From an uncultured Spirochaetaceae bacterium (GTDB lineage Bacteria; Spirochaetota; Spirochaetia; Sphaerochaetales; Sphaerochaetaceae), in the NCBI GenBank assembly GCA_946410375.1, contig CAMKAB010000090.1:1-5052 (forward strand): 5,052 nt of DNA, read 5' to 3'. Made by a program: the position numbers and the translations under genes. Positions 1-5,052 of the stretch are shown here, one piece after another (the first letter of the stretch is position 1; the number at the start of each line of letters is the position of its first letter). The notes below the pieces were generated by a model. The model worked only from the letters and a program-made list of their open reading frames with translations. It did not search any database and was not told the origin of the DNA.

Positions 1-22
1 TTTCAAAATACCGTTTTACAAC

Positions 23-71
23 AAAAAAGGGTGATTTCAAGCCCTCTCACGGGACTTTTTAACCACCCTTT
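23..71 (-). terminator. Intrinsic terminator downstream of ackA, nested hairpin
   Basis: Read on the minus strand, AAAGGGTG (71-64) pairs perfectly with CACCCTTT (33-26), and the T tract continues to position 23. The roughly 30-base interval holds a second stem, AAG(T)CCC (57-51) with GGGCTT (44-39), one base bulged and a six-base loop. A GC-containing stem followed by six Ts, about 110 bases after the ackA stop codon, fits a Rho-independent terminator for leftward transcription. On the plus strand only the inner stem is followed by Ts, so rightward termination would be weaker. The pairing is seen directly; termination is inferred. Confidence 0.65.
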
Positions 72-124
72 CAGCATTCCCTTTTTCACCCGGTCCGTTT
101 TTTCGGAAAATATCATTCAAAACG

Positions 125-163
125 AAAAACCGCCCTGAAACCATCCCTGAACCGACCGAAACC
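125..163. repeat. Imperfect 10-11 base tandem repeats in the ackA 3' region
   Basis: On the plus strand the units are GCCCTGAAACC (132-142), ATCCCTGAACC (143-153) and GACCGAAACC (154-163), preceded by a partial unit AAAAACC (125-131). They share an ACC end and a CCCTGAA-like core. The array is short and degenerate and lies between the ackA stop codon and its terminator. No function is evident; it may be chance or slippage in a small spacer. Confidence 0.35.
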
Positions 164-183
164 GTTCCGCTTGGGAATCTTAT

Positions 184-1527
184 TTATTTTCTTTTCGGCA
201 AAGCAATTATATCCTTAAGCTCAGGCCGCTTCGCAAGGTTCCCCGGAAGCGCTCTCGCCCTTGCCTTATTCACATAAGAAGCATCCTCAAAGCTGTAATG
301 GAAATCCGTATGGACCTTGTAAGTGCCGTTCATAAGCGCATACGCATCTTCCGTCATAACCAGCTCTTCATCGGTAGGAATCACGAAAATCTTTACCGGA
401 CTATCGTCTGCGGAAATTTCAAACTCAGCATTTCTGCACATGCAAATCTCGTTTTTATGCTTGTCAAGTTTAATTCCGAACATCTCAAGACCACTCACCG
501 CGCCGCCTCTGATAAGAGGGCTCATCTCTCCGACACCTGCCGTGAACACAACCGCATCCACTCTGCCTAAAAGCGCAGCGTAAGCGCCGATGTACTTCTT
601 TAATCTGTGGCATTCCATATCAACCGCAAGCTGAGCCTTTTTGTCTCCGTCCGCCGCAGCATTCGCAACATCGCGCCGATCGCTCATTCCGCAAAGACCG
701 ACAAGACCGGACTTCTTATTAAGATACGTATCCATAACCTGAGGATCGGTAATGCTCAGATTCTTCATCATATACGGCATAATCGCAGGATCCATATCTC
801 CGCTTCGGGTGCCCATCACCAAACCTTCAAGCGGGGTCAATCCCATTGAAGTGTCAATGCAAACTCCGTTCTTTACGGCAGCCACGCTCGCTCCGTTTCC
901 GATATGGCAAATAATAACATTCGTGTCTTTATTCTCCTTACCTAAAAGCAGAGCCGCTCTCTTTGAACAATAGAGATGGCTTGTTCCGTGGAATCCGTAG
1001 CGACGCACACTGTATTTTTCATACCATTCATACGGAAGGGCGTACATATACGCTTCCGCCGGCATTGTCTGATGGAACGCCGTATCCATCACAATCGCAT
1101 GCGGCACATTCGGCATAACCTTACGAGCCGCTTCAATTCCTCCGATATTCGCAGGCATATGCAGCGGTCCGAGCGGAATAACCTTTTTCAATTTCTCAAT
1201 CACATCGTCCGTAACCAGTTCGCTCTTCTTGAAATACTCGCCGCCATGGAGAACTCTATGGCCCACCGCTCCGATCTCGCTTACGTCCTTAATTACTCCG
1301 TAATCCTTATCCGTAATCATTTTAATGATTAACTCAACCGCCTCTTTATGAGTAGGGCACGTAAATTTGGAAGAGTATTCCTCTTTACCTGTGGCTTTAT
1401 GCTCAATAGTTGAATAATCAAGTCCGATACGTTCAACAACACCCACAGCAAGGACATCTTTATTATCCCAGTCGTACACCTGATACTTTGCGGAAGAACT
1501 GCCGCAATTCAATGATAAAATAACCAT
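184..1527 (-). CDS. ackA: Acetate kinase (AckA) with extended C-terminus
   Basis: Cytosolic enzyme that interconverts acetyl phosphate plus ADP with acetate plus ATP, the substrate-level phosphorylation step of acetate fermentation. It belongs to the acetate and sugar kinase/Hsc70/actin superfamily. The N-terminal phosphate-binding motif NCGSSSAKY starts at N7. Residues known to be catalytic in the Methanosarcina enzyme are present: R91 in HRVLHGGEYF, D148 in DTAFHQ, H180 in YGFHGTSH, R241 in GTRSGD and the late glutamate in TDEELV (E387/E388). The HIGNGAS nucleotide loop and FTAGVGE are also intact. At 447 residues it exceeds the usual 395-410; the excess is a basic tail of about 45 residues after the normal end. 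The ATG start is set by the Shine-Dalgarno AAGGTGGAG (1540-1532) and the conserved N-terminus. A promoter lies at 1685-1712 and a terminator at 23-71, so it can be transcribed alone. No phosphotransacetylase gene is in the window. Confidence 0.98.
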   Translation of the reverse strand: MVILSLNCGSSSAKYQVYDWDNKDVLAVGVVERIGLDYSTIEHKATGKEEYSSKFTCPTHKEAVELIIKMITDKDYGVIKDVSEIGAVGHRVLHGGEYFKKSELVTDDVIEKLKKVIPLGPLHMPANIGGIEAARKVMPNVPHAIVMDTAFHQTMPAEAYMYALPYEWYEKYSVRRYGFHGTSHLYCSKRAALLLGKENKDTNVIICHIGNGASVAAVKNGVCIDTSMGLTPLEGLVMGTRSGDMDPAIMPYMMKNLSITDPQVMDTYLNKKSGLVGLCGMSDRRDVANAAADGDKKAQLAVDMECHRLKKYIGAYAALLGRVDAVVFTAGVGEMSPLIRGGAVSGLEMFGIKLDKHKNEICMCRNAEFEISADDSPVKIFVIPTDEELVMTEDAYALMNGTYKVHTDFHYSFEDASYVNKARARALPGNLAKRPELKDIIALPKRK

Positions 1528-1680
1528 AATTCTCCACCTTATATTCCGACCCTCTGCGCACGCATAACGCCGGTTTAAATTAAAATCAATCGCTCACAAG
1601 ACGAAAACGCCGCACGCAAACCGGGCGCAGAAAAACACTTCCGCCCCGCTCAGCCGATAAATCCGGCGCTTCCCGTCCAT
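1528..1680 (-). other. GC-rich 5' leader of ackA, possible regulatory structure
   Basis: From the predicted start site near 1680 to the ackA start codon there are about 150 untranslated bases, long for a housekeeping gene. The segment 1594-1680 is clearly richer in G and C than the AT-rich promoter next to it. CGCCC (1627-1623) can pair with upstream GGGCG (1646-1642). The overlapping GCGCC (1628-1624) can instead pair with downstream GGCGT (1611-1607, one G-U pair). A long-range pairing, AGCGCCGG (1671-1664) with CCGGCGTT, is also possible. These pairings compete with one another. I recognise no known riboswitch class. Pairing is seen; regulation is inference. Confidence 0.35.
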
Positions 1681-1684
1681 TTTA

Positions 1685-1712
1685 ATTTTATACCAATTAC
1701 CGTTTTTTTCAA
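1685..1712 (-). promoter_or_regulatory. Sigma-70-type promoter for ackA
   Basis: On the minus strand TTGAAA (1712-1707) is followed after 16 bases by TAAAAT (1690-1685). The alternative register TGGTATAAA (1695-1687) gives an extended -10 element, TG-N-TATAAA. The region is AT-rich and lies in the gap between cstA and ackA, pointing at ackA. Transcription would begin near 1680. Both -10 registers match the consensus at five of six bases. Activity is inferred from sequence only. Confidence 0.6.
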
Positions 1713-1750
1713 TAAAATAAATACAAGAGTCAGGATAATTCCGGGAAAGA

Positions 1751-3172
1751 CTATTTCAGTCCCCTTTTGCTTCTGCTCATAAAGAAAAGATAAAAACAGA
1801 ACAACACGAAACCGAAACAGATTCCCGCCGGGTAGGCAATGTTTCTTCCGAGCCTGAATCCCTCTTTCGCCATCAGTATGTACGTTAAGCTCACAGCGCT
1901 CATGAAAGTTGCGGGAATCGCCGTAATAAAAGATACCGCCTTACAGGTTTTTTCTTTTATCAGATACGCAGTGGAAACCCAAAGGGACATCATGGCAAGA
2001 GTCTGGTTCGCCCATGAGAAATATCTCCACAACACGTCAAAATCAATCTGAGTCAGACAAGCGCCCAAAAAGAGCAAAGGAATGGTGATAACAAGCCTGT
2101 TTTTTATGTTTTTCTGGTCTAAATGCGTAATTTCAGCAACAATAAGTCTCGCACTTCTGAACGCAGTATCTCCCGAAGTAATCGGACACACAATAACCCC
2201 GACAATAGCCAAAACACCTCCGAAACTCCCCAAAGCGGTACGGGAGATTTCGTACACGGTTCCCGAATTGCCAAAATTATGCAGGGCGTTATTCAAAAGT
2301 TCCGTGCTTCCGTAAAAAGCCACTCCGGCCGCAGCCCAGACCAATGCAATCACAGCCTCGGATATCATTGCACCATAAAAAACCCTTCTGCCATGCATTT
2401 CGGAAGTAATGCACTTTGCAACAACAGGAGACTGCGTTGCATGGAATCCCGAAACAGCTCCGCATGCCACGGTAATAAACATAAACGGCCATACGGGCAG
2501 ATTTTCCGGATGAAGACCGCTCAATGTTATTTCCGGAATTTTATAAGGTCCGAAAACGATTCCGCCCAAAACACAGACAGCCATAAGAAGAAGCAAAAAA
2601 CCGAAAACCGGATAAAACCGTCCTATGATTTTATCAATCGGAAGCAAAGTGGCGAGCAGATAGTAAACCAGAATAACGATAATCCAGAAATTCTCACCGA
2701 ACGCCCATTTCCTGGTAAGAATAGTCAATAATGATGCCGGACTGTTCACAAACACCGCCCCGGTTAAAACCAAAAGCAAAAGAGTAAACACCAGCATTAA
2801 ACTCTTTACTACGCGTCCCAAATAATTGCCCGAAAGCTCAACAACGGATGCACCCCTATTTCTGCTGGAAATCATTCCGCAAAAATAATCATGCACACCT
2901 CCGCCGAGCACGGACCCCAAAACAATCCATAAGAAAACGACAGGGCCGAAACACGCGCCCATCAACGCCCCGAAAATAGGACCCGTTCCGGCAATATTTA
3001 AAAGCTGAATGAGAAATGCTTTCCAGGGCTTTATCGGAATACAATCAACTCCGTCATTTATCGCAATGGCGGGAGTTTTTCTTCCATCCGGGGAAAAAAC
3101 TTTCTCAGCAACCCTGCCGTAAACAAAATAACCCGCTATCAAAACCAAAAAAGATACTAATAATGAAAACAT
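1751..3172 (-). CDS. cstA: CstA-family carbon starvation transporter, compact form
   Basis: Polytopic inner-membrane transporter of the CstA family. Characterised relatives (E. coli CstA and BtsT) take up pyruvate, and CstA has also been linked to peptide use. Hallmark stretches are all present: NIAGTGPIFGALMG from N59, GGGVHDYF at 90-97, SGFHATQSPVVAKC at 241-254, CPITSGDTAFRSAR at 329-342 and WRYFSWANQTLA at 382-393. About a dozen hydrophobic segments are visible, the first at residues 3-19. At 473 residues it is much shorter than the roughly 700-residue E. coli proteins, as in many anaerobes; it appears complete because the early and late motifs are intact. The ATG has the Shine-Dalgarno AAGGAA (3184-3179) with six-base spacing. 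The gene begins 15 bases after the hydrolase stop codon, so coupling is likely. The substrate cannot be fixed from sequence. No convincing terminator follows; only a weak AGTC/GACT stem (1752-1728) overlaps the stop. Confidence 0.95.
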   Translation of the reverse strand: MFSLLVSFLVLIAGYFVYGRVAEKVFSPDGRKTPAIAINDGVDCIPIKPWKAFLIQLLNIAGTGPIFGALMGACFGPVVFLWIVLGSVLGGGVHDYFCGMISSRNRGASVVELSGNYLGRVVKSLMLVFTLLLLVLTGAVFVNSPASLLTILTRKWAFGENFWIIVILVYYLLATLLPIDKIIGRFYPVFGFLLLLMAVCVLGGIVFGPYKIPEITLSGLHPENLPVWPFMFITVACGAVSGFHATQSPVVAKCITSEMHGRRVFYGAMISEAVIALVWAAAGVAFYGSTELLNNALHNFGNSGTVYEISRTALGSFGGVLAIVGVIVCPITSGDTAFRSARLIVAEITHLDQKNIKNRLVITIPLLFLGACLTQIDFDVLWRYFSWANQTLAMMSLWVSTAYLIKEKTCKAVSFITAIPATFMSAVSLTYILMAKEGFRLGRNIAYPAGICFGFVLFCFYLFFMSRSKRGLK

Positions 3173-3187
3173 CGCATGTTCCTTATT

Positions 3188-4075
3188 TTAACCTAAATAA
3201 AAATTCAATAATCTTTCCCTGTAATCGGGAGCGGTGTCAAAAGCCGCATGTCCGTAGCCGTTATAGACGTAATGCTCAAAATTAGATTTGCCTTCCACCG
3301 CTTTTATCATCACGAGCGTGCTTTCCGCCCCCAAAACTCCGTCGTCTTGCGAACCGATAATCAGCGTGGGGACCATTATTTTTTTCAGACTGCGTGTAAC
3401 ATTGAAAGCCTTTGCTGCACCGGCAAGAATAATAAAACGTTTTAAATCCGCCTCCGTGACGCTTTTTGACATCGTTACCAACATCTCGCGAACGCTTTCA
3501 AACACCTCGTGCGAATACAGCCTTTTCCCGAAATCAAGATAAAGCGCCTCCGCATCTTTTTTTCGAGCCTTTTCTATCCATTCTTCTATAACTTTGCTCT
3601 GAAAAGAATTTGTCTCGGAAGCGGTATTACCGAGCACAAGTTTTTTTATGAGGTGCGGATTTCTTTTACCAGGAACAAATGTCTCCGGCTTTAAGCTATC
3701 CTTATCCGAAGCATCATCCACCGTCGTTTCCGCCGGGAGAGATTCCTGCAATGCCATTTCCATTGCTATCATCCCACCCTGGGAAGCGCCGAAAAGATAC
3801 GTATCGGAAAGATGTAAGATTTTCATCGCTTTCGCAGTATCCCGAGCCATCTCTCCGATTGAATAATTCGCCGGTATTTCCGTTCGTCTGTCAAAAACAT
3901 ACACGGTAAACTCATCTTCCATAAGAGCATACTCTTTTTCAACAGCCTCGGCGGAATCCATCACGCTGTGAATACTGAGTCCGGGCAAAATAACAAGCGT
4001 TTTTTCTCCATGACCGAACTTAAAATACCTCATTTCAAAGAATGGAGCACTCGCTTTCTCAATTTGAATACCCAC
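3188..4075 (-). CDS. Alpha/beta-hydrolase fold protein, GTG start
   Basis: Probable soluble serine hydrolase of 295 residues; substrate unknown. Features in order: strand and oxyanion region TLVILPGLS (26-34), VYVFDRR (58-64), nucleophile elbow GASQGG with S98, acid loop IIGSQDDGV (D244 or D245) and catalytic H276 in GYGHAAF. The full Ser-Asp-His triad can therefore be placed. An acidic and polar segment (about 111-139) lies between the helix after the nucleophile and the strand KKLVLGN, where homologues usually have a short turn. The GTG at 4075 is preferred because AAAAGGGG lies six bases upstream. The frame stays open to a TTG at 4138, but that codon has no ribosome site and the extension crosses a hairpin. 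A later ATG (4033) also lacks a site. No signal peptide is seen. Its stop codon abuts the cstA ribosome site, suggesting a shared transcript. Possible roles are esterase, lipase-like or peptidase activity; none can be chosen from sequence. Confidence 0.87.
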   Translation of the reverse strand: MGIQIEKASAPFFEMRYFKFGHGEKTLVILPGLSIHSVMDSAEAVEKEYALMEDEFTVYVFDRRTEIPANYSIGEMARDTAKAMKILHLSDTYLFGASQGGMIAMEMALQESLPAETTVDDASDKDSLKPETFVPGKRNPHLIKKLVLGNTASETNSFQSKVIEEWIEKARKKDAEALYLDFGKRLYSHEVFESVREMLVTMSKSVTEADLKRFIILAGAAKAFNVTRSLKKIMVPTLIIGSQDDGVLGAESTLVMIKAVEGKSNFEHYVYNGYGHAAFDTAPDYRERLLNFYLG

Positions 4076-4081
4076 AACACA

Positions 4082-4089
4082 CCCCTTTT
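4082..4089 (-). promoter_or_regulatory. Ribosome binding site deciding the hydrolase GTG start
   Basis: The minus-strand sequence AAAAGGGG is followed by the spacer TGTGTT and then GTG at 4075. It is the only good Shine-Dalgarno match near any candidate start of this gene, with optimal six-base spacing. It argues for a 295-residue protein over the 316-residue reading from TTG at 4138. Confidence 0.7.
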
Positions 4090-4110
4090 CCGACTTCAGA
4101 CAACCTGACG

Positions 4111-4135
4111 AAAACACCCGCAAAACGGCTGTTTT
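4111..4135. terminator. Hairpin between flavoprotein and hydrolase genes, possible attenuator
   Basis: On the plus strand AAAACACCCG (4111-4120) and CGGCTGTTTT (4126-4135) form ten-base arms with one mismatch around a five-base loop. Because the ends are A and T runs, it resembles a weak two-way intrinsic terminator, but the T run is short (TTTTC on either strand). It lies 54 bases after the flavoprotein stop codon and 36 bases before the hydrolase start. It could reduce read-through, protect an upstream mRNA end or act in a hydrolase leader. The structure is seen; the role is inferred. Confidence 0.45.
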
Positions 4136-4159
4136 CAAAGAGTATCCGAAAAAACAAAC

Positions 4160-4188
4160 AGCATCGTAAAACGACAGATAAACGTCAA
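4160..4188 (-). promoter_or_regulatory. Weak candidate promoter for hydrolase-cstA
   Basis: TTGACG (4188-4183, five of six to the -35 consensus) directly follows the flavoprotein stop codon. After 17 bases comes GATGCT (4165-4160), only a three of six match to the -10 consensus. A start near 4153 would put the 4111-4135 hairpin in the leader. The -35 is good but the -10 is poor, so this is tentative. Confidence 0.2.
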
Positions 4189-4701
4189 TTACAGATTTTT
4201 AGCAAAAGCCGTAATCTCAGCCATCTTCTCAGGATTCTGGTTTTCACTTCCGTTAAGCGTGAAAACACCCATATTCTCCATTCCCATATATCCGGTGGCG
4301 TTCTTATATGTCGCAATAGCGCCATCATACACGGCAGGAGATGCGGAAGAGAGAAGCAATGCCGCCTTGGATGCCTTAACCGGCTTTCCTACGCAATAAA
4401 CCCTCTGCATTGCCGCCATAATCTGCGCAGTCATTGCAAAATAATATATGGGAGAAGCGTAGACAATCATGTCAGCTTCCTTGTAGGCAGGCATGATCTT
4501 TTCCAGGTCATCCTTCTGAATGCACGCGCCGTTGCCTTTTGTGTGGCAATACTCGCAGCCGAGACATCCCGCAATCTTCATTCTTCCCACATGGTACACT
4601 TCCACTTCGTGTCCCGCAGCCTTTGCTCCTTCCGCAAAAGCGGTCACCATAGCACTCGTATTAACAGCCCTCGGGCTTCCGTTAAAAACAGCAATTTTCA
4701 T
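4189..4701 (-). CDS. Flavodoxin-fold NAD(P)H-dependent FMN reductase, iron-sulfur flavoprotein-like
   Basis: Cytosolic flavoprotein of 170 residues in the NADPH-dependent FMN reductase/flavodoxin superfamily, probably moving electrons from NAD(P)H or ferredoxin to a small acceptor. It opens with strand MKIAVFNGSPR; the phosphate-binding loop for FMN is NGSPRAVNTSAM (7-18). The flavin-ring loop is ASPIYYFAMTAQ (82-93). C46, C49, C52 and C60 form a CX2CX2CX7C cluster, matching the compact cysteine motif of archaeal iron-sulfur flavoprotein (Isf), which holds a 4Fe-4S cluster. Many bacterial homologues keep these cysteines, but cluster binding is not proven for them. Length fits the short family members. 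The ATG at 4701 is chosen because AAAGGAGAA lies just upstream; an in-frame TTG at 4725 would lie upstream of that site and add eight poorly conserved residues. The gene is 44 bases from the upstream membrane-protein gene, suggesting an operon. The physiological acceptor is unknown. Confidence 0.9.
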   Translation of the reverse strand: MKIAVFNGSPRAVNTSAMVTAFAEGAKAAGHEVEVYHVGRMKIAGCLGCEYCHTKGNGACIQKDDLEKIMPAYKEADMIVYASPIYYFAMTAQIMAAMQRVYCVGKPVKASKAALLLSSASPAVYDGAIATYKNATGYMGMENMGVFTLNGSENQNPEKMAEITAFAKNL

Positions 4702-4706
4702 AACAA

Positions 4707-4715
4707 TTCTCCTTT
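4707..4715 (-). promoter_or_regulatory. Ribosome binding site of the flavoprotein gene
   Basis: AAAGGAGAA on the minus strand, with the GGAG core seven bases before ATG at 4701. It is the strongest Shine-Dalgarno in the window and fixes the start at the conserved MKIAVFNGSPR. Confidence 0.8.
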
Positions 4716-4740
4716 TTTTATTCAAATTTACGATAAAAAA
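4714..4740. repeat. AT-only inverted repeat beside the flavoprotein ribosome site
   Basis: TTTTTTAT (4714-4721) and ATAAAAAA (4733-4740) form an eight-base inverted repeat around an 11-base loop. It sits between the stop codon of the upstream gene and the flavoprotein Shine-Dalgarno, overlapping the latter by two bases. With only A-T pairs the stem would be weak; it may simply reflect an AT-rich spacer. Confidence 0.35.
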
Positions 4741-4745
4741 TTGAT

Positions 4746-5052
4746 CTAATTTATTTCAGACACGGCATTTTCAGAAGAACTATCCGTATTTTCATTTTCC
4801 GTCTTTTCAGATTCGGCAGCTTCATTATCTTTGACTTCTTCCGATTCAATTTCTATTCCGTTTAATTTCTGCAAAAGCTTTTTGCTTTCCGCACTGTTTT
4901 CAATCAACTCTCCGAATCCGTATATAAAAAAACTTCCGATCCACGAAAAAAGAGAGCCCAGAATAATTATTCCGGCTCCAGCCCACCACATGGTTTCATT
5001 ATAATACCTGTAACCATAATATGTGCTGTTTCCGCTTGCCATAACAAAGCCC
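4746..5052 (-). CDS. Membrane protein of unknown function, 5' end outside window
   Basis: Only the C-terminal part is visible, about 102 codons ending at TAG (4748-4746). One strong hydrophobic segment, WWAGAGIIILGSLFSWIGS, is followed by FFIYGFGELIE, a pattern I associate with small uncharacterised membrane proteins of gut anaerobes. Before it lies a short Tyr-rich stretch (YYGYRYY). The last 50 residues are hydrophilic and acidic (12 Glu, 2 Asp, 5 Lys, many Ser and Asn), probably a disordered tail. An ATG at 5042 is possible but has no Shine-Dalgarno in the visible bases. The frame stays open through the window edge and the segment before the helix looks internal, so the true start is probably upstream. 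It is likely co-transcribed with the flavoprotein gene, 44 bases away. No function is assigned. Confidence 0.7.
   Translation of the reverse strand, partial: GFVMASGNSTYYGYRYYNETMWWAGAGIIILGSLFSWIGSFFIYGFGELIENSAESKKLLQKLNGIEIESEEVKDNEAAESEKTENENTDSSSENAVSEIN

Noticed and set aside
94..107. Hairpin TCCG-TTTTTT-CGGA
   Set aside because: A four-base stem with a six-T loop is too short to matter beside the stronger terminator at 23-71.
165..177. Hairpin TTCC-GCTTG-GGAA just after the ackA stop codon
   Set aside because: Four-base stem with no T tract on either side; likely chance.
976..1332. Plus-strand open frame of 118 codons
   Set aside because: Antisense to the conserved centre of ackA, His/Arg-rich, without family features.
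1728..1752. Terminator after cstA
   Set aside because: Only a four-base AGTC/GACT stem with a long loop overlapping the stop codon; the downstream bases are T-rich but interrupted. Too weak to call, so read-through into ackA is possible.
2123..2731. Plus-strand open frame of 202 codons
   Set aside because: Entirely antisense to cstA, whose motifs are intact. The composition (many Asn, Ser, Arg, Lys) is typical of a shadow frame.
4702..4725. TTG start at 4725 for the flavoprotein
   Set aside because: The eight extra residues lie over the Shine-Dalgarno AAAGGAGAA; the conserved family N-terminus begins at ATG 4701.
4042..4749. Plus-strand open frame of 235 codons
   Set aside because: It runs antisense across the whole flavoprotein gene and the hydrolase 5' region. 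Its product is rich in His, Arg and Ser with no recognisable motif, and the genes on the other strand are clear family members.
1..5052. CRISPR array, insertion sequence, tRNA or phage genes
   Set aside because: No regularly spaced repeats, transposase motifs, terminal inverted repeats or tRNA cloverleaf were seen; the window is occupied by ordinary metabolic genes.

Overview
All genes in this window lie on the minus strand, so transcription runs from high to low coordinates. The probable order is: a truncated membrane-protein gene (right edge), a small iron-sulfur-type flavoprotein, an alpha/beta hydrolase, a compact CstA-family transporter, and acetate kinase. Base composition is moderate, with AT-rich gaps. 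Most genes carry clear Shine-Dalgarno sites and the genes are closely packed. The acetate kinase is long (447 residues, with a tail beyond the usual C-terminus) and the CstA is short (473 residues). Together with the protein style, this suggests a host- or gut-associated fermentative anaerobe, most likely a Treponema-like spirochaete. That assignment is recall-based and no marker gene in the window proves it.

Layout by region. Positions 1-183 lie downstream of acetate kinase and hold a nested-hairpin terminator (23-71) and a few imperfect 10-11 base repeats. Positions 184-1527 are ackA. Positions 1528-1750 hold a well-formed promoter for ackA and a GC-rich leader of about 150 bases that can fold in alternative ways. 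Positions 1751-3172 are cstA. Positions 3188-4075 are the alpha/beta hydrolase, ending 15 bases before cstA. Positions 4076-4188 hold a near-perfect hairpin and the hydrolase ribosome binding site. Positions 4189-4701 are the flavoprotein. Positions 4746-5052 are the 3' part of a membrane-protein gene that runs off the window.

How the genes may work together. The hydrolase and cstA are almost certainly co-transcribed and probably translationally coupled. CstA relatives take up pyruvate and/or peptides. Acetate kinase turns acetyl phosphate into acetate plus ATP, the last energy-yielding step from pyruvate in many anaerobes. A pyruvate-uptake-to-acetate link is therefore plausible, but it is inference: no phosphotransacetylase or pyruvate:ferredoxin oxidoreductase is visible, and ackA has its own promoter.

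No mobile element, CRISPR array, tRNA, rRNA or clear new system was found. The points most worth a second look are the corrected start of the hydrolase (GTG at 4075), its acidic insertion next to the nucleophile helix, the four-cysteine cluster in the flavoprotein, the acetate kinase tail and the ackA leader.
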